A stretch of 64,000 nt of DNA from Streptomyces pactum. Its GTDB lineage: Bacteria; Actinomycetota; Actinomycetes; Streptomycetales; Streptomycetaceae. A model generated the notes under the pieces. That model ran no database searches. It was not told the origin of the DNA and saw only the letters and a list, made by a program, of their open reading frames with translations. This document shows, in pieces, positions 17,709 through 26,299 of this stretch (within the stretch, counting starts at the first letter, position 1; every line of letters starts with the position of its first letter). Location: assembly GCF_016031615.1 (NCBI RefSeq), contig NZ_JACYXC010000001.1:6510001-6574000 (forward strand), given 5' to 3'. The translations under genes were made by a program, and so were the position numbers.

Positions 17709-17787
17709 AAAGGAGTGAGTCCCTCCAGCGATGGACGGATCGTCCTGTAGTACCTGCGCCGCCCCTCGTCCTCGGGCGGCGGCATGA
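17709..17787 (+). other. Possible leader ORF coupled to CNNM gene
   Basis: An 18-codon frame from ATG 17731 (MDGSSCSTCAAPRPRAAA) ends in TGA 17785-17787, overlapping the CNNM start ATG 17784 as ATGA. The CNNM gene has no good ribosome binding site of its own. AAAGGAG lies at 17709-17715, 15 bp before the leader ATG, and its GGAG can pair with CTCC 9 bases on. An alternative frame from GTG 17715 encodes MSPSSDGRIVL. Either could be a regulatory leader; translation is unproven. Confidence 0.35.
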
Positions 17788-19130
17788 GTCTCACGCTCTC
17801 CCTCGTGCTGCTCCTGGCGGCACTACTCCTCATCCTCGCCAACGGATTCTTCGTCGCCGCCGAGTTCGGCCTGGTCACCGTGGAGCGGGCGGACGCCGAA
17901 CGCGCCGCCGCCGAGGGCGACCGGCGGGCCCGTACCGTCACCCGGGCCCTGCGCGAGCTGTCCTTCCAGCTCTCCGGGACGCAACTGGGCATCACCATCA
18001 CCTCCCTGGTCATCGGGATGCTCGCCCAGCCGGCGCTCGGCCGGCTGCTGACCGGACCGCTCACCGCCGCCGGGCTGCCCGGCGGCGTGGTCCCCGGCGT
18101 CGCCGTGGTCATCGGCATGCTGCTGGCCTCCGCGGTCCAGATGGTCATCGGCGAACTCGTCCCGAAGAACTGGGCGGTCTCCCGGCCGATGCAGGTCGCG
18201 CGCTTCGTGGCCGGCCCGCAGTACGCCTTCGCCCGCTTCTTCCGCCCGATGATCGCCGCGCTGAACTCCGTCGCCAACCGGCTGGTGCGCACCCTGGGCG
18301 TGGAACCCACCGAGGAACTCGCCTCCGCGCGCACCCCCGGCGAACTGGTCTCGCTCGCCCGCCACTCGGCCCGCGCCGGGGCGCTGGAGCAGGACACCGC
18401 CGACCTGTTCGTACGGACCCTCTCGCTCGGCGAGCTGACCGCCCAGCACGTGATGACCCCCCGGGTGCGGGTCAGCGCCCTGCAGTCCACGGCCACCGCC
18501 GCGGACGTGCTCAACCTCACCCGGGCCACCGGCCTGTCCCGCTTCCCGGTCTACCGCGAGCGGCTCGACGAGGTCGTCGGCATGGTGCACCTCAAGGACG
18601 CCCTGGCGGTGCCCGCCGCACGGCGGCTGCGCACCCCGGTGGGCCGGATCGCCCGCCCCGCGCTGCTGGTCCCCGAGACCCTGCCGGTCCAGCCGCTGCT
18701 GGAGCGGCTGCGCGACGAGCAGCCGATAGCGGTGGTCGTCGACGAGTACGGCGGCACCGCCGGGGTCGTCACCCTGGAGGACATCGTGGAGGAACTGGTG
18801 GGCGAGGTGCGTGACGAGCACGACGACGAGTCCGCCGACACCCCCGACCTGACCCCGCTGCCCACCGAGGACGGCCGGGCCGTGTGGGAGGCGGACGGCG
18901 GCTGCCGGGTGGACGCCCTGCGCGCCATCGGCCTGCCGGTCCCCGACGGGCCGTACGAGACGGTGGCCGGGCTCGTCGCCGACCTGCTCGCCCGCATCCC
19001 CGCCCCCGGCGACACCGCCGAACTGGCCGGCTGGAAGCTGGCCGTCCGGCAGGTGGGCCACCACCGCGCGGAGCGGGTGCGCATCCTGCGCACCGCCGCC
19101 GCCCCGGTCACCGTGGGGGCCGAGCGATGA
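17784..19130 (+). CDS. CNNM/CBS-domain membrane protein with CorC region
   Basis: A 448-residue membrane protein of the CNNM/HlyC-CorC family, proposed magnesium/cobalt transporters or exporters (often misnamed haemolysins). The DUF21/CNNM domain (about 1-190, NGFFVAAEFGLVTVERA near residue 21) is followed by two CBS domains (about 205-330, with VTLEDIVEELVGEVRDEHD closing the second) and a C-terminal CorC_HlyC domain (about 350-430). Start codon overlaps a short leader frame. Its stop overlaps the next CNNM gene (ATGA), suggesting the two form a hetero-oligomer. Confidence 0.9.
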   Translation: MSLTLSLVLLLAALLLILANGFFVAAEFGLVTVERADAERAAAEGDRRARTVTRALRELSFQLSGTQLGITITSLVIGMLAQPALGRLLTGPLTAAGLPGGVVPGVAVVIGMLLASAVQMVIGELVPKNWAVSRPMQVARFVAGPQYAFARFFRPMIAALNSVANRLVRTLGVEPTEELASARTPGELVSLARHSARAGALEQDTADLFVRTLSLGELTAQHVMTPRVRVSALQSTATAADVLNLTRATGLSRFPVYRERLDEVVGMVHLKDALAVPAARRLRTPVGRIARPALLVPETLPVQPLLERLRDEQPIAVVVDEYGGTAGVVTLEDIVEELVGEVRDEHDDESADTPDLTPLPTEDGRAVWEADGGCRVDALRAIGLPVPDGPYETVAGLVADLLARIPAPGDTAELAGWKLAVRQVGHHRAERVRILRTAAAPVTVGAER

Positions 19131-20314
19131 CCGCGGTACAGCTGCTCTTCGCCCTGCTGCTGGTGCTCGCCAACGGCTTCTTCGTCGGCGCCGAGTTCGC
19201 CCTGGTCTCGGTGCGCCGCAGCCAGATCGAGCAGCACGCCGGCACCTCCGCCCGCGCCCGCACCGTGCTGGCGGGCCTGGAGAACCTGCCCCAGATGATG
19301 GCCGCCGCCCAGTTCGGCATCACCGTTTGCTCGCTGACGCTGGGCGCGGTCGCCGAGCCGACCGTCGCCCATCTGCTGGAGCCGGCGTTCCACGCCGTCC
19401 ACCTGCCCGGGCAGCTGGTGCACCCGCTCGGTTACGCCATCGCGCTCGCCCTCGTGGTCTGCCTCCACCTGGTCATCGGCGAGATGGTCCCGAAGAACCT
19501 CGCCATGGCCGCGCCGGAGAAGACCGCCCTGTGGCTGTCGCCGGCCCTGGTGGCCTTCGCCCGGCTGTGCCGCCCGGTCACCGTGGCGCTGGGAGCCTGC
19601 TCCCGGCTGGTGCTGCGCGCCTTCCGGGTCGAGCCCAAGGACGAGGTGGAGGCCGTCTTCACCAGCGAGCAGCTCACCCACCTGGTGGCCGACTCCCGCC
19701 AGGCGGGGCTGCTGGAGGCGGTGGAGCAGGAACGCCTCGCGGACGCCCTGGAGCTGGGCAGCCGCCCGGTCACCGACGTCCTGCTGGACCCGGCGGGCCT
19801 GGTCACCGTCGATCCGGCGGTCACCCCCCGGCGGATCGAGGAACTCACCGTCGCCACCGGCTTCTCCCGCTTCCCGGTCCGCGGGCCGGGCGGCGCCTTC
19901 ATGGGGTACCTGCACGTCAAGGACGTGCTGGACCTGGAGGACCCGGACCGGGCGGTGCCGCAGCACGTCTGGCGGCCGATCGGCACGCTGCGCGCCGAAC
20001 TCCCGCTGGACGACGCGCTGACCGTGATGCGCCGGGCGGCCGCCCACCTCGCCGCGGTCGCCGACTCCTCCGGGCGGGTGCTCGGCCTGGTGGCGCTGGA
20101 GGACGTGCTGGAGAAGCTGGTCGGTGAGGTGCGCGACCCCGCCCACCGGGTGCCGCCGCGACGGGACACCGGGCCGGCGGGCGCCGCCGCGCCGGTGCCG
20201 CCCGCCGCCGCGGACGGCGCTCCCGCGGACGGCGCCCCCGCACCGGCGGGTCCCGGCGGGCCGCCCACCGGTGGCACCCCGGCCCCGGCGGGGGAGCGCG
20301 AGATGGTCGGCTGA
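19127..20314 (+). CDS. CNNM/CBS-domain protein lacking CorC domain
   Basis: Second CNNM paralogue, 395 residues, starting in the ATGA overlap with its partner. It has the CNNM membrane domain (NGFFVGAEFALVSVRRS near residue 15) and two CBS domains ending at LEDVLEKLVGEVRDP, but where the partner has CorC_HlyC it carries only about 55 residues of Ala/Pro/Gly-rich disordered tail. Pairs of one full-length and one shortened CNNM protein suggest a heteromeric complex; that is inference. Confidence 0.88.
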   Translation: MTAVQLLFALLLVLANGFFVGAEFALVSVRRSQIEQHAGTSARARTVLAGLENLPQMMAAAQFGITVCSLTLGAVAEPTVAHLLEPAFHAVHLPGQLVHPLGYAIALALVVCLHLVIGEMVPKNLAMAAPEKTALWLSPALVAFARLCRPVTVALGACSRLVLRAFRVEPKDEVEAVFTSEQLTHLVADSRQAGLLEAVEQERLADALELGSRPVTDVLLDPAGLVTVDPAVTPRRIEELTVATGFSRFPVRGPGGAFMGYLHVKDVLDLEDPDRAVPQHVWRPIGTLRAELPLDDALTVMRRAAAHLAAVADSSGRVLGLVALEDVLEKLVGEVRDPAHRVPPRRDTGPAGAAAPVPPAAADGAPADGAPAPAGPGGPPTGGTPAPAGEREMVG

Positions 20315-20977
20315 CCGCCGGACGGCGGGCTGCCGGACGCCGGACGGCGGACGGCGGTCAGTGGGCGCCGGCGGGCAGCCGGCGCCCGGAACCGGCATCC
20401 GGGACCGGTGCGGTGGCCGGTGATCGCCACCGGTGGTCGCCGGCCACCGCACCGGTGAGCGTCCGGCAGGCCCGCACCGGTGAGCGTCCCGCGGTCGCGA
20501 CCGTCTTCCACCGGCGCACCGCACCGGGACGGTTCCGTCGGTGGTACGGCGGGGGCGGCGGGGACGACTCTGTGCGCCCCGCCGTACCACCGCCCCGGCG
20601 CCTGCCACCCCGCCGTACCGGCGCCTGCCGCGTCCGGGTGCGACGTGCCCGGCGTTCTCCGCGGCCGGCCGGCGGGTGCCCTGTTCGCGCTCGGCCCGGC
20701 CGGCGGCCGCCCCGGCCCGGCGGCGGACCCAGTCGCCTTCTCCCGGCCACGGCCGGCGGGTTGCCGGCCATCCCCTGGCTCCCGGGCGGTTCCCTCACCC
20801 GGCGGCGGCCCCCGGTCCGGGCGGCTCCCCTCGCCCGGCGGCGCCCCTCGGCGCCCCGGCTTGGGCCCGGCCCGGGCCCGGCCCGGGCCCGGCCGCGGGC
20901 CCCGGGGCCGCAGGGCCCTGCGGCACGACGCCGCCCGGCGCTCCCGGGCCCCGCGGCGGACGCCGCCCGGCGGCCCG
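20315..20977. other. GC-rich intergenic region with short repeats
   Basis: No gene is supported between the convergent CNNM and AAA genes. It contains GACGCCGGACGGCGGACGG-type repeats at about 20330-20360, two copies of GCACCGGTGAGCGTCC near 20448 and 20474, and a GGGCCCGGCCC tandem run at about 20868-20905. These look like GC-driven simple repeats that may also serve as terminators. Confidence 0.5.
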
Positions 20978-22873
20978 CTACGGCGTCTGGCCCAGCGGCG
21001 GGTCCAGCGGGCCGCGCCCGGAGAGCACCTCGCCGTACGCCTGCATCAGGTCCGGCAGCCGCAGCGTCGCCAGGTCGTCGCGGCTGGGTATCCCGGTCCA
21101 CCCGGACAGCCGCAGATCGCGGTAGGCGCAGCTCTTCTCGTACAGGGTGCGCAGGAAACGGCCGTTGCCCAGCTCGTCGATCCAGCCCTGCTCCACCACG
21201 TGGCCGCTGATGCTGCGCAGCTCCTCGACCGCCTCCTCGTCCCACCGGTCACCGTTCTCGGCGGCCAGCACCTCACCGATCCGGGTGAGTTCGTCCGGGC
21301 GGTAGCTGGGGAAGTCCACGCGCGTGGTGAAGCGGGACCCCAGGCCCGGGTTGGCGGCGAGCAGCCGGTCCATGCCCTCCGGGTAGCCGGCGAGGATCAC
21401 CACCAGCCGGTCCCGGTTGTCCTCGGCCCGCTTCAGCAGCACCTGGAGGGCCTCGTCGCCGTACGCGTCGCCCTTGCTGTAACCGGAGTTGGACAGGCTG
21501 TACGCCTCGTCCACGAAGAGCACCCCGCCGAGCGCCGAGTCGATCAGCTCGTTCGCCTTCACCGCCGTCTGGCCGAGGTACTCGCCCACCAGGTCCGCCC
21601 GGCCGGCCTCCACCAGGTGGTCGCCGGCGAGCAGGCCGAGCGCGTAGAAGACCCGGCCCAGGATGCGGGCGACGGTGGTCTTGCCGGTGCCGGAGGGGCC
21701 GGAGAAGACGAAATGGCGCTTGGGCGGCTGCACCGGCAGGCCCTCACCGGCCCGCAGCCGGGCCATGTTCAGCTGCGCGGACAGCGCCCGCACCTGGCGC
21801 TTGACCGGCTCCAGACCGACCATGCGCTCCAGTTCGCGCAGCGCGCTCGCCAGCAGCTCCGGGTCCGGCGGGCCCGGGCGCGCCGGACGCGGCGCCCGCT
21901 CCCGGGGACCGTCCGCCGGACCGGCCCCGGTGGGCAGCAGGAGGGGCGTCGGGCCGCCGGCACCGGCCAGCCGGGCCTCCCGGCCGTCGGCGGGCTCGGC
22001 CACCGGGGACTCCGGGTCGGGGACCGGGACGATCCCCTCGCGCCCCTCCGGCAGGTCCTGGCCGGCCCCCGCGGCGGTCGGTACCGCGGCCAGGTCCGCG
22101 GGCTCGTCGAGGCCGTCCTCGGATATCGCCGCCAGCCGGGCGGCGGTGTCCATGAAGGAGGCGTCGATCCGGTGCACCGCCCGGTACAGCGGCAGCGCCG
22201 CGGCCGACCGCCCGGTGCCCTCGTGGGCCCGGGCCAGCCAGTAGCGCAGCTCCTTGCGCTGCGGCTGCTCGCTGCGGCATCGCATCAGGGCGGCGGCCAG
22301 CAGCGGCTCGGCCTGGTTGTACATCTCCAGCCGGACCCGGGCCATCCCGCCGAACAGGCCGGCCTCGATGCCCAGCAGCGGATCGTCCAGCAGCGGCTCG
22401 GTGTGCCGCACCAACTGCTCCCAGTCCTTGACCAGATAGGCGCGGCAGGCGTGCAGGAACCGGGCCTGCGGATCGGCCTCCACCGGCGGACAGGCCGCCA
22501 GGGCCCGGTCCAGCTCGGGGACGTGCCGGCCGTCGAGCCAGTGCGAGGCGTGCGCGAGCACCAGGTCGCGGCTGCTCTCCAGCACCGGCTGCACCCACCA
22601 GCCCAGCCAGTACCAGGAGTTGAGGGGGCGCCGGTGCCGGGCGCGCTGCTCCCCGAAGCGGTCCCGGTGGCGGTACATGTGCAGCAGCGCCGCCGAGGTG
22701 TCGGCCCGCAGGGCGTGCAGCCCCAGCCATGCGTCGGCCATCCCCGGATCGTGCTGCACCGCGGCCCGGAACTCCTCCTCGGCCTGCGCGTACGCGCCCA
22801 TGGTGTAGGCGTCGACCCCCCGCAGCCACGCGAGATCGGCCGGGGCGTGAGAGCCCTGGGTGCCGAAGTCCAT
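20978..22873 (-). CDS. AAA+ ATPase, CbxX/CfqX (SpoVK/EccA-like) family
   Basis: A 631-residue protein with an N-terminal TPR-like helical region (about 1-250, MGAYAQAEEEFRAAVQHDPG), an acidic/proline linker, and one C-terminal AAA+ module: Walker A GPSGTGKTT near 390, Walker B GGVLFVDEAYS near 450, sensor/arginine finger region FPSYRPDELTRIG near 520. The architecture is that of EccA of type VII secretion and of SpoVK-like proteins, but no ESX gene is nearby. ATG 22873 is preceded by GGGGGA; a much longer open frame upstream is not coding-like. A likely chaperone-type ATPase of unknown client. Confidence 0.88.
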   Translation of the reverse strand: MDFGTQGSHAPADLAWLRGVDAYTMGAYAQAEEEFRAAVQHDPGMADAWLGLHALRADTSAALLHMYRHRDRFGEQRARHRRPLNSWYWLGWWVQPVLESSRDLVLAHASHWLDGRHVPELDRALAACPPVEADPQARFLHACRAYLVKDWEQLVRHTEPLLDDPLLGIEAGLFGGMARVRLEMYNQAEPLLAAALMRCRSEQPQRKELRYWLARAHEGTGRSAAALPLYRAVHRIDASFMDTAARLAAISEDGLDEPADLAAVPTAAGAGQDLPEGREGIVPVPDPESPVAEPADGREARLAGAGGPTPLLLPTGAGPADGPRERAPRPARPGPPDPELLASALRELERMVGLEPVKRQVRALSAQLNMARLRAGEGLPVQPPKRHFVFSGPSGTGKTTVARILGRVFYALGLLAGDHLVEAGRADLVGEYLGQTAVKANELIDSALGGVLFVDEAYSLSNSGYSKGDAYGDEALQVLLKRAEDNRDRLVVILAGYPEGMDRLLAANPGLGSRFTTRVDFPSYRPDELTRIGEVLAAENGDRWDEEAVEELRSISGHVVEQGWIDELGNGRFLRTLYEKSCAYRDLRLSGWTGIPSRDDLATLRLPDLMQAYGEVLSGRGPLDPPLGQTP

Positions 22874-23448
22874 CACGTCCCCCACAAACCGTGCCCCCGT
22901 GGTGTGCCGCCGGGCGGGTGCCGGGCCGCCGTCCTGCCTGAACCACCGTGCCGTGGCCGGGGATCTCCCCGGTCCGTCTCCCACCGCAGCCCTCGAAAGA
23001 AGGCGCTGTGCTCCTCTTCCGGGTCCGTCCCCCGCCACCGCCCCCGGAGGTGGGCGCCGCGCGCCCGGGTCCGGGCCGGTGCCGTGCGGCGCGGCCGGTG
23101 GCCGCACCGGTTCGCATCGTACCTGCGTACGCGGCGGGGGCCGAGGGTGCCGACAGGGTTCCGGCCCCGGTTGGCCGTCGCGGGACACCACCGGCGTCAT
23201 CACGGAACGTGAGCGGCGATGTACGGCAAAGCGGGTGAAAGGGACGACCGCGTCATGGACGAAGCCCCCGGTCACGGGGGAACGACCGGGGGCTTCGCGT
23301 TGTCGGGCGACTCCGGCGAGCCGCGCATTGAGAACGTAAGACCTGTATGGGGCCCAGGTCAAGCGGAGTTGGGGCACTCTCGGCGCGTCGGACACCCGGT
23401 TCGCGGGTCCCACGCGGCTCGCTCACCCTCCGTGACGCCTTGGGGTGT
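22874..23448. other. Intergenic region with palindrome and hairpin
   Basis: No gene is supported. A 16-bp palindrome CCGGGGATCTCCCCGG lies at 22957-22972, 84 bp upstream of the AAA gene, and a strong hairpin at 23261-23296. The 23300-23380 stretch is less GC-rich but shows no clear promoter. Confidence 0.5.
23261..23296. terminator. Hairpin downstream of the kinase gene
   Basis: GAAGCCCCCGGTC pairs perfectly with GACCGGGGGCTTC (13 bp) around a ten-base loop, about 150 bp past the stop of the leftward kinase gene. Likely a terminator; a small structured RNA cannot be excluded. Confidence 0.55.
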
Positions 23449-24030
23449 TCAGCGTTCCGCCGCCGGCCCCGGCAGCACCTCGTACCCCGTGGGCCGCTGC
23501 CGTACCAGTGCGTCCGCGTACGGGCGGGAGGGATCCGCGGCGAAGTGGGCCTCCTCGGCCGGCCGCCACCGGTCCCAGAACGCGGCCTGCGCCGGTCCGT
23601 CCCGCAGCCGGCCGCGTGCCCAGGAGGTGCCGCGGGGCAGCTCCATCCACAACAGGTGGGCCAGGTACGGCCGGACGGCGCGGCGACCGCTGCCCACCCC
23701 CTCCAGCAGCACCACCGCGGCCGGCGGCACCCGGCGGGGCGCCGCGAAGCGGCCGGCCACCCAGTCGTAGGCGGCGAAGCGGGCGGTCCGGCCGCGGGAG
23801 AGCGGCTCCAGCACCCCGGTGCCCAGCCGCCCGGCCCACCCGAACAGCTCCTCGTGGCTGGCCAGGTCGTCGGTGTGCACCACCGGTGCGCCGCCCAGCG
23901 CCGCGGCCAGCCGGGCGGTGAACGTGGACTTCCCCGAGCCCGCGTGGCCGTCGACCGCCACCAGGCGCACCGGACCGCAGGACGGCGGGAGCGCCGCCAG
24001 CCGCCGGGCCAGCGCCTCGGTCGCGTCCAT
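23449..24030 (-). CDS. P-loop kinase, uridine kinase-like
   Basis: A 193-residue P-loop NTPase with Walker A VDGHAGSGKST near residues 28-38, followed by HTDDLASHEELFGWAGRL, which resembles the uridine kinase/phosphoribulokinase fold. VVLLEGVGSGRRAVRPYL matches the family segment after the lid. GGGAGGGG precedes ATG 24030; the 14-codon longer frame has no better site. The actual substrate is not established for these actinomycete homologues. Confidence 0.82.
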   Translation of the reverse strand: MDATEALARRLAALPPSCGPVRLVAVDGHAGSGKSTFTARLAAALGGAPVVHTDDLASHEELFGWAGRLGTGVLEPLSRGRTARFAAYDWVAGRFAAPRRVPPAAVVLLEGVGSGRRAVRPYLAHLLWMELPRGTSWARGRLRDGPAQAAFWDRWRPAEEAHFAADPSRPYADALVRQRPTGYEVLPGPAAER

Positions 24031-24215
24031 CGTCCCCTCCCGCGCGGATGTGCCGGCGGCGGCCCCGGACACCGCCGGCCCGAATCAGTGGTCCACACCA
24101 ATATTGCCACCCCGCCACGACGCGGAATCACTGGCCTGGAGGGGATCCGGCGTCCATAGTTGTGCAACCGTCGCGCACCCTGGCCCATCGGGCCACGACT
24201 GGGGGGAGCCCCGAG

Positions 24216-25592
24216 ATGACCGGAAACGGAACCGGCCCCACGCCCCGCCGCACCGTGCTCGCCGCCGCCGTCGGTGCCGCAGCGGGCATCGCCGCGGCCA
24301 CCACGCCGGCGCGCGCCGTCCCGCGCGCCGCGTCCGCCCGGCGCACGCCCGGCCGGGTGGACAACCGCGGCTGGAGCAGCTGCACCGATTGGCAGGGCGG
24401 CACCGCCGAGGGCACCCGTACGGTGGCCCGGCCCCGCCCGGGCCTGGCCATCGCCCGCCCGGCCGGCGCCCTGGACCACACCGACCCGCACACCGGCACC
24501 ACCGCGCGCTGGGAGTACGCCACCTGGACCTCACCGGAGCACACCCCGGCCGTCCCGGCCGGCGAGGCCATCGTCTCCTGGAACGCCCACACCCCGGCCG
24601 GCACCTGGCTCCAGGCCGAGCTGCGGGCCACCTACACCGACGGCACCACCACCCCCTGGTACGTCATGGGCCGCTGGGCCTCCGACGACGGCCCCGCCTC
24701 GATCCGGCGCACCTCGGTGGACGGGCAGGGGGACGGCCGCAGCACGGTCTGGACCGACACCCTGTCCATCGACGACACCGCCGCCGGCCCGCGCCTGGCC
24801 TCCTACCGGGTCCGGCTGACCCTGTTCCGCAGGCCGGGCAGCGGGCTCACGCCCACCGTGTGGCGGCTGAACGTGATGGGTTCCGACGTGCCGGACCGCT
24901 TCGAGGTGCCCGCCTCGGTCCCGGGGCCGGCCGCCGGCCGCGAGCTGACCGTGCCCCGGTACTCGCAGAACATCCACGTGGGCCAGTACCCGGAGTACGA
25001 CAACGGCGGCGAGGCGTGGTGCAGCCCCACCTCCTCCCAGATGATCATCGAGTACTGGGGCCGCCGGCCCACCGCCGAGGACCTCGCCTGGGTCAACCCG
25101 GAGTACGCCGACCCGCAGGTCTGCCACGCGGCCCGGTTCACCTACGACCACCAGTACCGGGGCTGCGGGAACTGGCCCTTCAACGCCGCCTACGCCGCCA
25201 CCTACCGGGACCTGCGCGCGGTGGTCACCCGGCTGGAGTCACTGGCGGACGCCGAACGGCTGATCGCCGCGGGCATCCCGCTGATCACCTCGCAGTCCTT
25301 CCTGGCGAGCGAGCTGGACGGGGCGGGCTACGGGACGGCCGGCCACCTGATGACGGTGATCGGCTTCACCGCGAGCGGCGACGTGATCGCCAACGACCCG
25401 GCGAGCGACAGCAACGAGGCGGTGCGCCGGGTCTACGACCGCCGGCAGTTCGAGAACGTGTGGCTGCGCACCAAGCGGTACAACGCGAGCGGAAAGGTGG
25501 TCTCCGGCACCGGGGGAGTTTGCTATCTGTACTTCCCGGCAAAGCTGACCGCCCCTCAGAAGCGGGCGCTGGCCTCCGTCGGCATCGCCTGA
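24216..25592 (+). CDS. Tat-exported C39-like peptidase
   Basis: A 458-residue secreted protein. The N-terminus PRRTVLAAAVGAAAG, a hydrophobic stretch and a TPARA cleavage region look like a twin-arginine signal. Residues about 45-245 form a beta-rich domain without a clear name; about 247-445 is a peptidase_C39_2 domain with Cys269 in EAWCSPTSSQM, His376 in TAGHLMTVIGF and Asp in IANDPAS. GGGGGGAG precedes the ATG. Unlike bacteriocin C39 proteases it has no ABC transporter and is probably extracellular. Substrate unknown. Confidence 0.87.
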   Translation: MTGNGTGPTPRRTVLAAAVGAAAGIAAATTPARAVPRAASARRTPGRVDNRGWSSCTDWQGGTAEGTRTVARPRPGLAIARPAGALDHTDPHTGTTARWEYATWTSPEHTPAVPAGEAIVSWNAHTPAGTWLQAELRATYTDGTTTPWYVMGRWASDDGPASIRRTSVDGQGDGRSTVWTDTLSIDDTAAGPRLASYRVRLTLFRRPGSGLTPTVWRLNVMGSDVPDRFEVPASVPGPAAGRELTVPRYSQNIHVGQYPEYDNGGEAWCSPTSSQMIIEYWGRRPTAEDLAWVNPEYADPQVCHAARFTYDHQYRGCGNWPFNAAYAATYRDLRAVVTRLESLADAERLIAAGIPLITSQSFLASELDGAGYGTAGHLMTVIGFTASGDVIANDPASDSNEAVRRVYDRRQFENVWLRTKRYNASGKVVSGTGGVCYLYFPAKLTAPQKRALASVGIA

Positions 25593-26299
25593 CCGGTCAG
25601 GAAAAACGCCGTACGTAACGTAATCGAGGGCTGTCGTTTCGTAACCCGTGGCCGATTGCGGGCCGTTGTTTTCCGTTTGCTTCTTCCATTCGAACGGGCG
25701 ATCAGTAATCTCGCCTCATCACCGGCGTCCGCACCGCCGGCGCGAGCGCAACCGATGAGCTGGAGACACTGACTGATGGAGCGTCCCTCCAGGGCCCCCG
25801 ACGGCACCCGCCCGCCGGCGCCCGTGGTGTCCCGAACACACGGCCGTGCCCCCGGCGGGTCCCGCGTCACGGCCGGCCGGACACCCGGCCGGCCGGGTGC
25901 CCGGCCCGGCGGGAGGGCGCCGGGGCCGGGCCGGAGGGCGCCGGTGAACCCCGGCCCGTGCCGGCCCGGTACTCGCGGTCGTGCGCAGGTGGAGCCGCTC
26001 CTTGATCTGAGCCAAGCGGTTGCCGTGCCACTCCGTGCCATGCTCCACTTCCACGGGGGCGCGGACGGCCCACGGCAGGCGGTGGTTCCGCCGCGGGGCA
26101 CGCGGGCGCCGGGCGGACCGCCCGCGCCGACCCGCGCCCCGGTTGACGTGGGCATCCGGCAGCCGGGAGAGCGCGAGGAGGTACGGCACGTGTACCGGCG
26201 GACGGGCCGGATCCCGGGGGACGGCCGCGGCGCGGACGGCGGCCCGGCAGGTCACATCGGTTTCGCGGGCAGCGGTCACGCGGACACAGGACGGAAGAT
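25593..26299. other. Long upstream region of the GGDEF-EAL gene
   Basis: The segment 25600-25730 is the least GC-rich stretch in the area, with TACGTAACGTAA and a TTGTTTTCCGTTTGC run, and probably holds promoters. From 25780 on it is GC-rich. An open rightward frame (25776-26303) and leftward frames are Arg/Pro/Gly-rich with no credible domain, so no gene is called. Confidence 0.45.

Noticed and set aside
20868..20905. GGGCCCGGCCC tandem run as a possible origin or attachment site
   Set aside because: It is a simple G/C alternation of the kind scattered through this genome, without integrase, replication or att-like features nearby.
23219..23770. Rightward 183-codon frame across the hairpin before the kinase gene
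   Set aside because: It overlaps the well-supported leftward kinase gene and passes through a perfect 13-bp terminator-like stem; no domain is visible.
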